From the NCBI RefSeq assembly GCF_022870885.1, contig NZ_CP091509.1:2615564-2679563 (forward strand): DNA of 64,000 nt, given 5' to 3'. Positions 8,985 to 19,834 of the stretch are shown in pieces. Origin of the DNA: Neisseria dumasiana (GTDB taxonomy: Bacteria > Pseudomonadota > Gammaproteobacteria > Burkholderiales > Neisseriaceae). Each line of letters starts with the position of its first letter. Position 1 is the first letter of the stretch. A model generated the notes under the pieces. The model saw only the letters and a list, made by a program, of their open reading frames with translations, searched no databases and had not been told where the DNA came from. Position numbers and translations under genes: made by a program.

Positions 8985-11114
8985 ATGCTCACCGATTTAG
9001 AAAAAAACGCCATCCGCGACCATTACCAAAACATCGGTAAAAACCTGCCCAACTTCCGCCCGCGCGCCGCGCAGCGGGAGATGATTGCAGCCATTGCCAA
9101 CGCCTTTTCGCGCACGCAAACCCGCGCCGAAGGCGAAGAAGCGCCCAAACGCGAAGGCGAGAGCATTGTGGTGGTGGAAGGGCCGACCGGCGTGGGCAAA
9201 AGTTTGGCTTATCTTTTGGCCGGCGGCATCATGGCGCAAACGCGTGGCAAGCGGCTGATTGTGAGCAGCGCCACCGTTGCCCTGCAAGAGCAGTTGGTTG
9301 ACCGCGATTTGCCGTTTTTGGTGGAACAAAGCGGCTTGGAATTAACCTTCGCGCTTGCCAAAGGGCGCGGACGCTATCTCTGCCCCTACAAACTCTACCA
9401 GCTCACCCAAAGCAACGCCCAGCAAAACCTGCTCGGCTTCGAAGCCCCCGCCGTGCTGTGGGACAGCAAACCCAAGCCCGAAGAATTGAAGCTGCTGCGC
9501 GACATCGCCGACGAATTTTCCGCCCGCCGCTTCAACGGCGACCGCGACACTTGGCCGGAAAAAATCGACGACACCGTTTGGATGAAGGTGAACAACGACA
9601 ACTACGGCTGCCTCAAAGCCGCCTGCCCCAACCGCCCCGAATGCCCGTTTTATCTCGCCCGCGACACGCTGGAAACCGTTGATGTCGTCGTGGCCAACCA
9701 CGATTTGCTGATGGTCGATATCAGCATGGGCGGCGGTGTGATTCTGCCCGCTCCCGAAAACAGCTTCTACTGCATCGACGAAGCGCACCACCTGCCCAAA
9801 AAAGCCCTGAGCCAGTTTGCCGCCGAGCATTCGTGGAACCAAGCGGTGTGGGCGTTGGAAAAGCTGCCGCCCGTTATCGCCAAAATCGCCGCGTTAACCG
9901 ACAAAACCGAGCTGGCGAACCTTACCGACGAAGCCGCCGCCGCACTGCTCGAAAGCCTGCACGAATGGCAGTTCCATTTATCCGAAGAGCCTGAATTGAG
10001 GCCGTCTGAAAGCAACGAATCGGTGTGGTTATGGCAAGACGGCAAAATTCCCGAAGCGCTCGAATTGGCCGTATCCAACACCGCCATCGCCGCCCGCAGC
10101 CTGTATAAACACGCTAACAGCTTGAACGATGCCCTGTCTGCCGCCCGCCGCGACAAAGACCAAAACAGCGCCCAAATCGACCGCCTGAGCACCGAATTCG
10201 GCGTATTCCGCGCCCGCATCGAACAAATCACCGCCACATGGGATTTGCTTTCCACCGTGCCCGCCGAAGGCGAAGAACCGCTGGCCAAATGGATAACCCG
10301 CCGCCTCGACGACAAAAACGACTACTTTTTCCACGCCAGCCCCATCAGCAGCGCATCGTATCTGGCCAACAACCTGTGGCGGCGCGCCGCCGGTGCCGTG
10401 CTCACCTCCGCCACCCTGCAATCGCTCGGCAGCTTCAACCTGATTCTGCGCCAAACCGGCCTGCAATGGCTGCCCGAAACCACCACGCTCGCCCTGCAAA
10501 GCCCGTTTGATTTCGACGCGCAGGGCGAATTGTATATCCCGCCCGTACACGCCAGCCCCAAAGACCCCGCCGCGCACACCGCCGCCATCGTCGAATGGCT
10601 GCCCAAGCTGATATCGCCCGCCGAAGCCATCGGCACGCTGGTACTGTTTTCCTCGCGCAAACAAATGCAGGATGTCGCCCTGCGCCTGCCCGAAGACTAC
10701 CTGCCGCTTTTGCTCGTACAAGGCGAATTGCCCAAAGCCGTGCTGCTGCAAAAACACTACCAAGCCATTTCAGACGGCCGCGCCAGCATCATTTTCGGTT
10801 TGGACAGCTTCGCCGAAGGTCTCGACCTGCCCGGCGAAGCCTGCGTACAGGTCATCATTGCCAAACTGCCGTTCTCCATGCCCGACAACCCCATCGAAAA
10901 AACCCAAAACCGCTGGATCGAACAGCGCGGCGGCAACCCCTTTATCGAAATCACCGTGCCCGAAGCCAGCATCAAACTGGTGCAGGCCGTCGGGCGGCTG
11001 ATCCGCACCGAGCAAGACTACGGCCGCGTTACCATACTCGACAACCGCGTCAAAACCCAAAACTACGGCCGTCAAATGCTCGCCTGCCTGCCGCCGTTTA
11101 AGCGGATAGGTTAA
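8985..11114 (+). CDS. dinG: ATP-dependent DNA helicase DinG
   Basis: A 709-residue XPD-like superfamily 2 helicase that unwinds 5'-to-3' and resolves R-loops, D-loops and related structures. Walker A is GPTGVGKS (66-73) and the Walker B box is DEAH (265-268). Four cysteines between them (133, 209, 214, 220) match the iron-sulfur cluster ligands of the family. Helicase motif VI is seen as QAVGRLIRT near the C-terminus. The frame is open far upstream, but the ATG at 8985 starts the family-like N-terminus and follows the DUS; the upstream extension overlaps the preceding gene in another frame and is spurious. Confidence 0.95.
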   Translation: MLTDLEKNAIRDHYQNIGKNLPNFRPRAAQREMIAAIANAFSRTQTRAEGEEAPKREGESIVVVEGPTGVGKSLAYLLAGGIMAQTRGKRLIVSSATVALQEQLVDRDLPFLVEQSGLELTFALAKGRGRYLCPYKLYQLTQSNAQQNLLGFEAPAVLWDSKPKPEELKLLRDIADEFSARRFNGDRDTWPEKIDDTVWMKVNNDNYGCLKAACPNRPECPFYLARDTLETVDVVVANHDLLMVDISMGGGVILPAPENSFYCIDEAHHLPKKALSQFAAEHSWNQAVWALEKLPPVIAKIAALTDKTELANLTDEAAAALLESLHEWQFHLSEEPELRPSESNESVWLWQDGKIPEALELAVSNTAIAARSLYKHANSLNDALSAARRDKDQNSAQIDRLSTEFGVFRARIEQITATWDLLSTVPAEGEEPLAKWITRRLDDKNDYFFHASPISSASYLANNLWRRAAGAVLTSATLQSLGSFNLILRQTGLQWLPETTTLALQSPFDFDAQGELYIPPVHASPKDPAAHTAAIVEWLPKLISPAEAIGTLVLFSSRKQMQDVALRLPEDYLPLLLVQGELPKAVLLQKHYQAISDGRASIIFGLDSFAEGLDLPGEACVQVIIAKLPFSMPDNPIEKTQNRWIEQRGGNPFIEITVPEASIKLVQAVGRLIRTEQDYGRVTILDNRVKTQNYGRQMLACLPPFKRIG

Positions 11115-11149
11115 GCCCGCTTCAGGGCTGGAAGCCGGAAAACCAAAAC

Positions 11150-11186
11150 AGGCCGTCTGAAAAATATTGCTGTTTTCAGACGGCCT
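11150..11186 (+). terminator. DUS hairpin terminator of dinG
   Basis: AGGCCGTCTGAAAA at 11150-11163 pairs with its complement at 11173-11186, shortly after the dinG stop. Confidence 0.65.
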
Positions 11187-11287
11187 TATAGCAGTATTTC
11201 AATTCACGGCATTTGCTTCTCTATAACCACACAATCCATCTACGCAAAAATGTTACAATACCGCCTTTATTCCACAAGCCTAGCGAT

Positions 11288-11518
11288 ATGAAAAAATTTG
11301 CCGCACCCAAATCGTTTGAAGAAGCCCTGAAACGTTTAGAAACCCTCACCCAAGCCATGCAGAGCAGCGAAATGCCGTTGGAAGACGCGCTGGCCGCCTA
11401 TCAGGAAGGCAACGAACTGGTGAAATACTGCCAAGCCAAGCTGGCCGAAGTAGAGCAGAAACTGCAAGTGCTTGATGTGGGCGAACTGAAGGAGCTGAAT
11501 CTTGAACAAAGCGAATAA
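11288..11518 (+). CDS. xseB: Exodeoxyribonuclease VII small subunit
   Basis: A 76-residue helical protein, the small subunit of exonuclease VII, which degrades single-stranded DNA with XseA. The family pattern [19 protein letters not shown] then [14 protein letters not shown] is clear, and the length is typical. I use the ATG at 11288 ([10 protein letters not shown]). The 3' end overlaps the ispA start by 17 bases, so the two genes form a coupled pair, as is common in proteobacteria. Confidence 0.95.
   Translation: MKKFAAPKSFEEALKRLETLTQAMQSSEMPLEDALAAYQEGNELVKYCQAKLAEVEQKLQVLDVGELKELNLEQSE
11489..11504 (+). promoter_or_regulatory. Ribosome binding site that fixes the TTG start of ispA
   Basis: AAGGAG at 11489-11494, then seven bases, then TTG at 11502-11504. 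It is inside the xseB coding region. Confidence 0.75.
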
Positions 11519-12398
11519 TCTGCAAGCATGGCAGCTGAAAGCACAGGCACAAGCCGAACTGGTGCTTGAACGCGTGATGCCGTCTGAAAATATTGTGCCG
11601 CACACCCTGCACCAAGCCATGCGTTACGTTACCCTCGGCGGCGGCAAACGCCTGCGCCCGCTGCTGGTGCTGGCCGCTTCCGAATTGGGCGATGCCGATA
11701 CCGAAGCGGTGGAACGGGCAATGGCGGCGGTGGAGCTGATACACGTTTATTCACTCGTGCACGACGATATGCCCGCAATGGACAACGACAGCCTGCGCCG
11801 CGGCAAACCGACCTGCCATGTCCAATACGACGAAGCCACCGCCCTGCTCACCGGCGACGCGCTGCAAACGCTGGCTTTCGATGTGTTAAGCCAACCCACA
11901 GCCTTGCCGCCCGCGCGCCAACTGAAAATGGTGGGCGTGTTGGCACAGGCATCGGGCAGCCTCGGCATGGCGGGCGGACAGGCGATTGATTTGGCAAACG
12001 TGGGCAAGCCGATGAACCAACACGATTTGGAACACATGCACAGCCTGAAAACCGGCGCCCTCATCCGCGCCGCCGTCAAACTAGGCGTACTGGCCTGCCC
12101 CGATTTGGATGAAGCCGCCGTGCAGCGTGCCGATCAATACGCCGCCAAGCTCGGTTTGGCGTTTCAAGTGATTGACGACGTGCTCGACTGCGAAGCCGAT
12201 ACGGCGACCTTGGGCAAAACGGCAGGCAAAGATGCGGATAACGACAAGCCGACTTATGTAAAACTGATGGGCTTGGCCGAAGCCCGCCGCCACGCCGAAA
12301 TACTGATAAGCGAAGCGGTGGAAATGTTAGAAGGATTCGGCGAAAAAGCAGAACACCTGCGCGCATTGGCGCAATTTGTGGTTGCGCGAAAAAACTGA
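11502..12398 (+). CDS. ispA: Polyprenyl (farnesyl diphosphate) synthase
   Basis: A 298-residue trans-prenyltransferase that condenses isopentenyl diphosphate with allylic diphosphates to make farnesyl diphosphate for quinones and undecaprenol. The first Asp-rich motif is DDMPAMD (88-94), the second DDVLD (225-229), and GGGKRLRP is at 46-53. The start appears to be TTG at 11502: an AAGGAG ribosome site lies seven bases upstream inside xseB, and no ATG fits the N-terminus. An ATGCCGTCTGAA uptake sequence (11577-11588) is translated here. Confidence 0.93.
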   Translation: MNKANNLQAWQLKAQAQAELVLERVMPSENIVPHTLHQAMRYVTLGGGKRLRPLLVLAASELGDADTEAVERAMAAVELIHVYSLVHDDMPAMDNDSLRRGKPTCHVQYDEATALLTGDALQTLAFDVLSQPTALPPARQLKMVGVLAQASGSLGMAGGQAIDLANVGKPMNQHDLEHMHSLKTGALIRAAVKLGVLACPDLDEAAVQRADQYAAKLGLAFQVIDDVLDCEADTATLGKTAGKDADNDKPTYVKLMGLAEARRHAEILISEAVEMLEGFGEKAEHLRALAQFVVARKN

Positions 12399-12512
12399 TT
12401 GGGCAAGCCCCCCGCCGGCTTGATTGCATCACCGCTTAATCGTATCCGCACCGCCAATAAGCAATATATATTATAAAGGGTGCAGACAAATATTCGTGCG
12501 TTATTGATATTC

Positions 12513-12542
12513 GAGGCCGTCTGAACGTTTTCAGACGGCCTC
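12513..12542 (+). terminator. DUS hairpin downstream of ispA
   Basis: GAGGCCGTCTGAA (12513-12525) pairs with its complement at 12530-12542 around a four-base loop. It lies about 115 bases after the ispA stop and 60 bases before mutS. Confidence 0.6.
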
Positions 12543-12603
12543 AACCCTTGCCCCGTTTGCTACAATACGCCTCTTCAAGATTCACACCACAAGGCCGTCT
12601 GAA

Positions 12604-15177
12604 ATGACCAAACCCGCCGTTTCCCCAATGATGCAGCAATATCTCGACATCAAAGCGCATCACACCGACAAGCTGGTGTTTTACCGCATGGGCGACTTTT
12701 ACGAGCTGTTTCTCGACGACGCGGTAGAAGCGGCCAAGCTGCTGGATATTACGCTGACCACGCGCGGGCAGATGAACGGCGAGCCGATCAAGATGGCGGG
12801 TGTGCCGTTTCATGCCGCCGAGCAATATCTGGCGCGGCTGGTGAAAATGGGCAAAAGCGTGGCGATTTGCGAGCAGACCGGCGAAGTGGGCGCAGGCAAA
12901 GGGCCGGTGGAGCGCAAAGTGGTGCGCATCGTTACCCCCGGCACGCTCACCGACAGCGCGTTTCTCGAAGACAAAGAAACCAACCGCATCGTGGCCGTGT
13001 GTGCCGACAAAAAGCACATCGGCTTGGCGTGGGCATCGCTGCAAAGCGGCGAATTCAAAGTCAAACTCACCACCGCCGACAAACTGCCCGACGAGCTTGC
13101 CCGCTTGCAGGCCGCCGAAATTCTGCTGCCCGACGGCAAAAACGCACCGCCGCTTCAGGCGGCCAATATCACGCGGCTGAACCATTGGCAGTTTGCCGCC
13201 GATACCGCCGCCAAACTGCTCACCGATTATTTCGGCTGCCAAGATTTGCTCGGTTTCGGCTTGAATTTGGATGACCATGCCGCCGCCATCGGTGCCGCCG
13301 GCGCGCTGCTCAACTATATCCGCCTCACCCAAAACCATTTGCCGCAACATCTCGACGGCCTCTCGCTCGAAACCGAAAACCAATATATCGGCATGGATGC
13401 CGCCACCCGCCGCAATCTGGAAATCACCCAAACGCTCACCGGCAAAAAATCGCCGACGCTGCTTTCCGTGCTCGACGACTGCGCCACCCATATGGGCAGC
13501 CGCCTGCTGGCTCTGTGGCTGCACCATCCGCTGCGCCACCGCGCCCATATTCAGGCGCGGCAGCAGGCGGTGTTGGAACTGCAAAACCATTATGCAGACC
13601 TGCAAGGCCGTCTGAAAAACATTGCCGACATCGAACGCATCGCCGCCCGCATCGCCGTGGGCAACGCCCGCCCGCGCGATTTGGCCGCATTGCGCGACAG
13701 CCTGTTTGTTTTGGCCGAAACCGAACTGCCCGCCGGCGGCAGCAGTTTGCTGCAAACCCTGCAAAACGTGTTCCCCGAAACCCTGCCGATTGCCGAAAAA
13801 CTGCAAGCTGCGATTCTGCCCGAACCCTCGGTTTGGCTGCGCGACGGCGGTGTGATTAACGAAGGCTTCCACGCCGGATTGGACGAACTGCGCCATATCC
13901 AAAACCACGGCGACGAATTTTTGCTCGCCCTCGAAGCCCGCGAACGCGAGCGCACCGGCTTATCTACCTTGAAAGTAGAGTTCAACCGCGTGCACGGTTT
14001 TTATATCGAACTTTCCAAAGTACAGGCCGAACAAGCACCGACCGATTACCAACGCCGCCAAACGCTGAAAAATGCCGAGCGTTTTATCACGCCCGAACTC
14101 AAAACCTTTGAAGACAAAGTATTAACCGCGCAAGAGCAGGCGCTGGCGTTGGAAAAACAACTCTACGAAACCCTGCTGAAAGAACTTCAGACGGCCTTAC
14201 CGCAGCTTCAAAAAGCCGCCAAAGCCGCCGCCTCGCTGGACGTATTGTCCACCTTCGCCAAGCACGCCGAAGAGCGCGGTTACGTTTGCCCCGAATTTGC
14301 CGATTACCCTTTAATCGAAATCGACAACGGCCGCCATCCCGTCGTCGAACAGCAAGTGCGCCACTTCACCGCCAACCACACCGCCCTCGACCACAAACAC
14401 CGCCTGATGCTGCTCACCGGCCCCAATATGGGCGGTAAATCCACCTACATGCGCCAAGTGGCCTTGATTGTGCTGCTGGCACACACCGGCGCGTTCGTGC
14501 CTGCCGACGCAGCCAAAATCGGCACCATCGACCAGATTTTCACCCGCATCGGCGCGTCCGACGACTTGGCCGGCAACCGCTCTACCTTCATGGTGGAAAT
14601 GAGCGAAACCGCCTACATTCTGCACCACGCCACCGAACAATCGCTGGTATTGATGGACGAAGTCGGCCGCGGCACTTCCACCTTCGACGGCCTCGCCCTC
14701 GCGCAAGCCATCGCCGAACATCTGATTCAGAAAAACAAATCGTTCAGCCTGTTTGCCACCCATTATTTCGAGCTGACCCGCCTGCCCGAAGCCCATGCCA
14801 CCGCCGTGAACATGCACTTGTCGGCATTGGAAGAAGGGCAGGACATCGTGTTCCTGCACCACATCGAACCCGGCCCCGCCAGCAAAAGCTACGGTATCGC
14901 CGTTGCCAAACTCGCCGGCCTGCCCGCCCGCGCGTTGAAGTCCGCCCACAAACATTTAAACGAACTCGAAGCCCAAGCCGCCGCCAACCGCCCGCAGATG
15001 GATATTTTCAATATGATGCCGTCTGAAAACCAAGATACGGCATGGGAGGAAAACGAAACCGAACCGGCATCCGCGCCTAATCCTGCATTAGAAGCACTCA
15101 AAGCCGTCAACCCCGACGAACTCTCGCCGCGCGAGGCTTTGGAATGGGTGTATAAATTGAAGGGCTTGGCCGGTTAA
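12604..15177 (+). CDS. mutS: DNA mismatch repair protein MutS
   Basis: An 857-residue mismatch recognition ATPase. The mismatch-reading Phe-Tyr-Glu motif is at residues 32-34 (GDFYELF), and the ATPase Walker A GPNMGGKS is at 606-613, followed by the [12 protein letters not shown]alker B region. The length is that of MutS1. The start ATG directly follows a DUS whose last bases (GAA) precede ATG. A coding ATGCCGTCTGAA lies at 15016-15027 in the variable C-terminal linker. MutS status matters here because it affects slippage at simple repeats such as the G tract in vgrG. Confidence 0.98.
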   Translation: MTKPAVSPMMQQYLDIKAHHTDKLVFYRMGDFYELFLDDAVEAAKLLDITLTTRGQMNGEPIKMAGVPFHAAEQYLARLVKMGKSVAICEQTGEVGAGKGPVERKVVRIVTPGTLTDSAFLEDKETNRIVAVCADKKHIGLAWASLQSGEFKVKLTTADKLPDELARLQAAEILLPDGKNAPPLQAANITRLNHWQFAADTAAKLLTDYFGCQDLLGFGLNLDDHAAAIGAAGALLNYIRLTQNHLPQHLDGLSLETENQYIGMDAATRRNLEITQTLTGKKSPTLLSVLDDCATHMGSRLLALWLHHPLRHRAHIQARQQAVLELQNHYADLQGRLKNIADIERIAARIAVGNARPRDLAALRDSLFVLAETELPAGGSSLLQTLQNVFPETLPIAEKLQAAILPEPSVWLRDGGVINEGFHAGLDELRHIQNHGDEFLLALEARERERTGLSTLKVEFNRVHGFYIELSKVQAEQAPTDYQRRQTLKNAERFITPELKTFEDKVLTAQEQALALEKQLYETLLKELQTALPQLQKAAKAAASLDVLSTFAKHAEERGYVCPEFADYPLIEIDNGRHPVVEQQVRHFTANHTALDHKHRLMLLTGPNMGGKSTYMRQVALIVLLAHTGAFVPADAAKIGTIDQIFTRIGASDDLAGNRSTFMVEMSETAYILHHATEQSLVLMDEVGRGTSTFDGLALAQAIAEHLIQKNKSFSLFATHYFELTRLPEAHATAVNMHLSALEEGQDIVFLHHIEPGPASKSYGIAVAKLAGLPARALKSAHKHLNELEAQAAANRPQMDIFNMMPSENQDTAWEENETEPASAPNPALEALKAVNPDELSPREALEWVYKLKGLAG

Positions 15178-15421
15178 AACATGTGGCCGATTCGCTTGCG
15201 AAACGGTGTTTTTGGTTAAAGTTTGCCCGCCAAGCACACCTGCAACGCACCTCAAGGAACTATTTTCCCGTACAAGGGTCATTCGAATAAATAAGCCTCT
15301 ATGAAATAGTTGCGTGTTATGCGGTATGTGTTCCCCCAATTTCTCAAACCGCATCTGCATCCGGCTGTTTCGGGAGGTTTTTTCAATTTACAGTCCGTAA
15401 CCGGTTGCAAGGATTTTCATC

Positions 15422-16402
15422 ATGAATTTATCTTTTATCATTCCGATTTATAACGGGGGGAAGTTCATTGAAAATTTGGGCAGTAACATCAAAAACATTC
15501 ACCAAGCCATTGATGATGTGGAATTTATCATTGTGAACGACGGCTCTACCGACGACACTTCCGAAAAACTGCACCGCTTCTTAAATGACCATCCCGAAAT
15601 ATCGGCCCGTTGCCGGCTGATCGAATGCGAAAACGGCGGAGTCAGCCGCGCCCGCAATCAGGCTTTGGATCAGGCCGTAGGAAGATATGTGATGTTTATG
15701 GATCACGACGATAACGTCGATGCGGTTAAATTGGGCGGTTTGTTCAACAGCCTGTGCGTGCAGGATGCCGATATTCTGCATTTCAACTGCCGTTATCCCG
15801 TAAGCGGACACAGACAAACCGTCGATACTAACCGCTTTATGGTTGATTTTCCGTTTGTATCGTATGTGTGGGGCTATATTTACAGACGCAGCCTCATCGA
15901 AAATATCGGCCTACGTTTCAACGAAAACATGAAATATCTCGAAGACGGGCTGTTTGTGCTGGCATATCTCTTCCAAACCGATAAAATCATGGTGAGCGAC
16001 GAACAGGTTTACGATTATGTAGATAATCCCGATTCGGCTATGCGGGCGCAACGCAGCGACGCACAAAATAAAAAGTTTCTTGATGATGTGTCGTCGGCCG
16101 TAAAAGGCTACACCGAGTTGGCAGAAAGCCGCAGCAACTCGCCGGTTTACAGCCGCTTGAAAGAAATACGCGATTCGTTTTTGTTTATTTATATTGTGAA
16201 CATGTTGAAACTGAATCTCGGCAAAAAAGAATTTTTCAGCCGCCTGCAAAATGTCGGCTACGATTTCAAGATGGCCAATTATCCGAGCAAATTCAATAAC
16301 CGCCTGCCGGTAAGAATGCTGTGCGGTTTATTCAGAAGCAAGCCGCTGCTGAACCTGACCCTGCAAACCGGTGCATTCAACCTGTTGAGAAAATTTGTAT
16401 AA
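15422..16402 (+). CDS. Family 2 glycosyltransferase
   Basis: A 326-residue GT-A fold glycosyltransferase. It has the N-terminal SFIIPIYNGGKF, NDGSTDD (39-45), the metal-binding DHDD (94-97) and the acceptor-side YLEDGLF segment. Such enzymes add sugars to surface glycans such as lipooligosaccharide or capsule; donor and acceptor cannot be told from the sequence. It stands alone, with no other sugar genes near. Codons 12-13 are inside a run of six G (15455-15460). A DUS hairpin follows at 16419-16450. Confidence 0.85.
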   Translation: MNLSFIIPIYNGGKFIENLGSNIKNIHQAIDDVEFIIVNDGSTDDTSEKLHRFLNDHPEISARCRLIECENGGVSRARNQALDQAVGRYVMFMDHDDNVDAVKLGGLFNSLCVQDADILHFNCRYPVSGHRQTVDTNRFMVDFPFVSYVWGYIYRRSLIENIGLRFNENMKYLEDGLFVLAYLFQTDKIMVSDEQVYDYVDNPDSAMRAQRSDAQNKKFLDDVSSAVKGYTELAESRSNSPVYSRLKEIRDSFLFIYIVNMLKLNLGKKEFFSRLQNVGYDFKMANYPSKFNNRLPVRMLCGLFRSKPLLNLTLQTGAFNLLRKFV

Positions 16403-16418
16403 TCCGTATCAATATTGA

Positions 16419-16450
16419 AGGCCGTCTGAAAAACATATTTCAGACGGCCT
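16419..16450. terminator. DUS hairpin between convergent genes
   Basis: AGGCCGTCTGAAA (16419-16431) pairs with its complement at 16438-16450. It separates the glycosyltransferase from the convergent dehydrogenase gene. Confidence 0.7.
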
Positions 16451-16494
16451 CCAATTTTATGTTTTTCCGAAACCTTCCGATTTATCGCTTTCGG

Positions 16495-17445
16495 TCAAAC
16501 CAGATTCTGCGGATGCCCCGCCACAAAGCGATTGATGTTTTCCGTCAACATATCAAACAGGCGGTTGCGCGCTTCCAAGCTGCCCCAAGCCATGTGCGGC
16601 GTTACAATCAAATGCGGCAGGCGTGCTTTTAGCAAGGGGTTGCCGTGGCGCGGCGGCTCTTCGGTTAATACATCCACCCCCGCACCGCCGAGCTGACCGT
16701 ATTTCAACGCGGCCACCAAAGCCGCTTCATCTACCAAACCGCCGCGCGCGCAGTTGATCAGCAACGCACCCGGTTTCATGTGTTGCAGCTCCGCTTCGCC
16801 TATCATACCGGCGGTTTCGTCGGTTAGCGGGCAATGCAGCGACACCGCATCGGCACAACCCAGAGCCTCGTAAAACGGCAAATAACCCTCGCGCACGCTG
16901 CGGGCATGTTTATGTTCGCCGAACACCACGTTCATACCGAAAGCCCGTGCGTAACCGGCCAGCTTGACGCCGATACCGCCCTTGCCGAATATGGCCAGCG
17001 TTTTACCGTTCAAATCCCGCATGGGCGCACCGAAATGGCAGAAAAAAGGCGACCGCTCCCAAATGCCTGCCGATAAATCCCGCTGATAGGCGGGCAGATT
17101 GCGCATCAATGCAATCATCAGCATAAAAGCATGTTCGGCAACCGAATCATTGCCGTAATTGCGGATATTGCACACCGCTACGCCCGCTGCTTTGGCCGCC
17201 GCAACGTCGATGTTGTTGACGCCCGTAGCCGATACCGCAATCAGTTTTAAATTCGGGTTGTCGGCGATATGTTGCGAATCAATAACAGTTTTATTGGTAA
17301 TCACAATATCGGCGCCTTCGATACGGGCGGCCACATCTTCGTTTTCGGTATAGGCATATTCTTGAATTTCGTGGCTAAAATCAAACGCAAAAGGCCGTTC
17401 TACCAAGGTTCCCCGATCCAGAACCACAATTTTCCATGTCAACAT
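16495..17445 (-). CDS. hprA: D-2-hydroxyacid dehydrogenase, glycerate dehydrogenase-like
   Basis: A 316-residue NAD(P)-dependent dehydrogenase. The nucleotide site is GKGGIG (154-159), and the catalytic triad of the family is seen as Arg234 (NCARGG), Glu263 (TEEPP) and His284 (TPHMAW). Overall it looks most like glycerate dehydrogenase / hydroxypyruvate reductase, which interconverts glycerate and hydroxypyruvate. Related D-2-hydroxyacid dehydrogenases share this layout, so the substrate is inferred. The 250 bp upstream contain only AT-rich sequence and one DUS. Confidence 0.85.
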   Translation of the reverse strand: MLTWKIVVLDRGTLVERPFAFDFSHEIQEYAYTENEDVAARIEGADIVITNKTVIDSQHIADNPNLKLIAVSATGVNNIDVAAAKAAGVAVCNIRNYGNDSVAEHAFMLMIALMRNLPAYQRDLSAGIWERSPFFCHFGAPMRDLNGKTLAIFGKGGIGVKLAGYARAFGMNVVFGEHKHARSVREGYLPFYEALGCADAVSLHCPLTDETAGMIGEAELQHMKPGALLINCARGGLVDEAALVAALKYGQLGGAGVDVLTEEPPRHGNPLLKARLPHLIVTPHMAWGSLEARNRLFDMLTENINRFVAGHPQNLV

Positions 17446-17698
17446 AATTACTCTTTGCTATTAGTAAATGATAATTAATAAAAAATAGCTAAATAAACAT
17501 TGTCAGAATCAAATTCATCATCTGCCGGTTCATTATTTAAGATACTTCGCATTGTACAGATTAAAATTTTTTCAGACGGCCTCGAACCGTATAACCGAAT
17601 TTTTAAGCGTCTGTTCCCAATATTCCTGCCCAACAGTTTTTCAAAACAAAACCGCAGGCAACAGACGGAAACTTTGAACAGACCCTAAGGACATACCC

Positions 17699-17947
17699 AT
17701 GTTGAAAACCATTACCTTCGCCATTCTACACTTCGGCGTAGCCTTCAGCGTAACCTATATACTCACGGGCAGCATCGGCATTTCCGGTGCGGTTGCCCTC
17801 ATCGAACCGATTGCCAATACTTTCGTGTTTTATTTTCACGAAAAAGCATGGTGTCGTTACGAGCGTAAGAAAAACATCCGTTCCCAAAGCAGCCCCTTTC
17901 CGCTTCACCAGTGCGTAGGCGCAGACACATACAGCCAATCCACTTAA
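17699..17947 (+). CDS. DUF2061 small membrane protein
   Basis: An 82-residue protein with two membrane helices. The pattern FAILHFGVAFSVTYILTG, then ALIEPIANTFVFYFHEKAW, is that of DUF2061, a family of small inner-membrane proteins without known function. The C-terminal 20 residues after the HEKAW motif are polar and may be poorly conserved. The start ATG follows AAGGACATACCC. The stop lies beside a Correia-end-like string (ACAGCCAATCCACTT). Confidence 0.75.
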   Translation: MLKTITFAILHFGVAFSVTYILTGSIGISGAVALIEPIANTFVFYFHEKAWCRYERKKNIRSQSSPFPLHQCVGADTYSQST

Positions 17948-18154
17948 GAAAAGCACATTCCAACCTTCACACCGCCCGACGCGAAGCAAAGGTTTTCCCG
18001 CAAGTTGGTGCTATGTTATTCTTGCCACTCCCAACCGAGACCTTCGCACCATTATCCGAGGCGTATTTCAGCGTTGTGCTGCCACGCCTTCAACTGCACC
18101 GCAGATGGGCGTTTTGCAAAGGTCTATAACCTAAATCAAAGATGAAAGAAAAAC

Positions 18155-18481
18155 ATGAGCCTGATTATTGAAGATATCCAAACCGGCCACGGCAAAGAAG
18201 CCGTAAAAGGCAAAGAAATTACCGTACACTACACAGGGTGGCTGGAAGACGGCACCAAATTCGATTCCAGCCTCGACCGCCGCCAGCCCTTAACCATTAC
18301 CCTCGGTGTGGGTCAAGTGATTCAAGGCTGGGACGAAGGATTCGGCGGCATGAAAGAAGGCGGCAAACGCAAACTCACCATCCCGCCCGAAATGGGCTAC
18401 GGTGCCCACGGAGCGGGCGGTGTGATTCCTCCCCATGCCACACTTGTTTTTGAAGTGGAATTATTGAAAGTGTATGAATAA
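18155..18481 (+). CDS. FKBP-type peptidyl-prolyl cis-trans isomerase
   Basis: A 108-residue single-domain FKBP that speeds proline cis-trans isomerisation. It has the FKBP signature [16 protein letters not shown], the V-I-Q-G-W-D-E-G segment and [13 protein letters not shown] [11 protein letters not shown]. No signal peptide is seen, so it should be cytosolic. It is convergent with murA, with a DUS hairpin between. Confidence 0.95.
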   Translation: MSLIIEDIQTGHGKEAVKGKEITVHYTGWLEDGTKFDSSLDRRQPLTITLGVGQVIQGWDEGFGGMKEGGKRKLTIPPEMGYGAHGAGGVIPPHATLVFEVELLKVYE

Positions 18482-18503
18482 GCCGGCAGGCAGAAAATAA
18501 CAA

Positions 18504-18537
18504 CAGGCCGTCTGAAAAACATTTTTCAGACGGCCTG
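18504..18537. terminator. DUS hairpin between the FKBP gene and murA
   Basis: A 16-base arm at 18504-18519 pairs with 18522-18537. It can end transcription from both convergent genes. Confidence 0.75.
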
Positions 18538-18583
18538 AAGCTTTTAATCCAATCATAAAAACCGGATGCTTATCCAATAAGCA

Positions 18584-19834
18584 TTAAGAAATACGCTCGA
18601 TTTTCGCACCCACTTGACCGAGTTTGGTTTCAATGTGCTCGTAACCGCGGTCAAGATGATAAATACGCTCCACAACCGTTTCACCGTCGGCAACCAAACC
18701 CGCGATAACCAAGCTGGCAGAAGCACGCAAGTCGGTAGCCATCACCGTTGCGCCCGAAAGCCTTTCAACACCTTTCACAATCGCCGTATTGCCTTCCGCA
18801 GAAATATTCGCACCCATACGGTTCAACTCCGGCACATGCATAAAACGGTTTTCAAAAATCGTTTCCACCACCTTGCCCGTGCCTTCGGCAATCGCATTCA
18901 TCGCCATAAACTGCGCCTGCATGTCGGTCGGAAAACCCGGGTGTACAACCGTGCGGATATCCACAGCCTTCGGACGCTGCTGCATATCGATAGAAATCCA
19001 ATCGTCGCCCGCCTCGATAACCGCACCCGCTTCAACCAGCTTGTCGAGTATCACTTCCATGGTTTTCGGCGCAGCATTACGCAGCACCACTTTACCGCCC
19101 GTCATCGCAACCGCACACAAAAACGTACCCGCTTCAATACGGTCGGGAACCACGCTGTGCTCGCAGCCGTGCAGCTCTTTCACGCCCTCAACCGTCATCA
19201 CAGAAGTACCGATGCCGCTGATTTTCGCACCCATTTTGACCAAACATTCGGCCAAATCCACCACTTCAGGCTCAATGGCGCAATTTTCCAAAACCGTTGT
19301 GCCTTCAGCCAAAGTAGCAGCCATCAACAGGTTTTCCGTGCCGCCGACCGTTACCACATCCATCACCACCCGCGCACCTTTCAGACGGCCTTTGGCTTTC
19401 ACATAACCGTGTTCAATGGTAATTTCGGCCCCCATCGCTTCCAAACCCTTCAAATGCTGGTCCACAGGCCGCGAACCGATGGCACACCCGCCCGGCAAGC
19501 TCACCTGAGCCTCGCCGAAACGCGCCAACGTAGGGCCGAGCACCAAAATCGAAGCACGCATGGTTTTCACCAATTCATAAGGAGCAACCGTATTGTTTAC
19601 CGTGCCCCCGTTGATTTCAAATTCATGCACGTTATCAGTCAACACCCGCGCACCCATGCCTTGCAACAGTTTTTGGGTAGTTTTCACATCGCGCAGCATG
19701 GGTACGTTTTTCAGGCGCAAAGTGCCTGCGGTGAGCAAGCCTGCGCACATCAGCGGCAGGGCGGCGTTTTTGGCGCCGGATACGGTGATTTCGCCGTTTA
19801 ACGGGCCGTTGGCGGAGATTTTGAGTTTATCCAC
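18584..19834 (-). CDS. murA: UDP-N-acetylglucosamine 1-carboxyvinyltransferase MurA
   Basis: A 416-residue enzyme for the first committed step of peptidoglycan synthesis, adding enolpyruvate to UDP-GlcNAc. The catalytic loop has Cys117 within [12 protein letters not shown], the residue alkylated by fosfomycin. The N-terminus carries the conserved Lys-Asn pair in [10 protein letters not shown] (19-28). Length is normal. The roughly 300 bp upstream (19835-20139) hold no gene; they are AT-rich and should contain its promoter. Confidence 0.97.
   Translation of the reverse strand: MDKLKISANGPLNGEITVSGAKNAALPLMCAGLLTAGTLRLKNVPMLRDVKTTQKLLQGMGARVLTDNVHEFEINGGTVNNTVAPYELVKTMRASILVLGPTLARFGEAQVSLPGGCAIGSRPVDQHLKGLEAMGAEITIEHGYVKAKGRLKGARVVMDVVTVGGTENLLMAATLAEGTTVLENCAIEPEVVDLAECLVKMGAKISGIGTSVMTVEGVKELHGCEHSVVPDRIEAGTFLCAVAMTGGKVVLRNAAPKTMEVILDKLVEAGAVIEAGDDWISIDMQQRPKAVDIRTVVHPGFPTDMQAQFMAMNAIAEGTGKVVETIFENRFMHVPELNRMGANISAEGNTAIVKGVERLSGATVMATDLRASASLVIAGLVADGETVVERIYHLDRGYEHIETKLGQVGAKIERIS

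Noticed and set aside
12541..13908. A 455-codon minus-strand frame opposite mutS.
   Set aside because: It is Gly/Ala/Gln-rich shadow sequence opposite a clear mutS gene, caused by high GC content. The same holds for other long opposite frames, such as those over murA, pilT and efeO.
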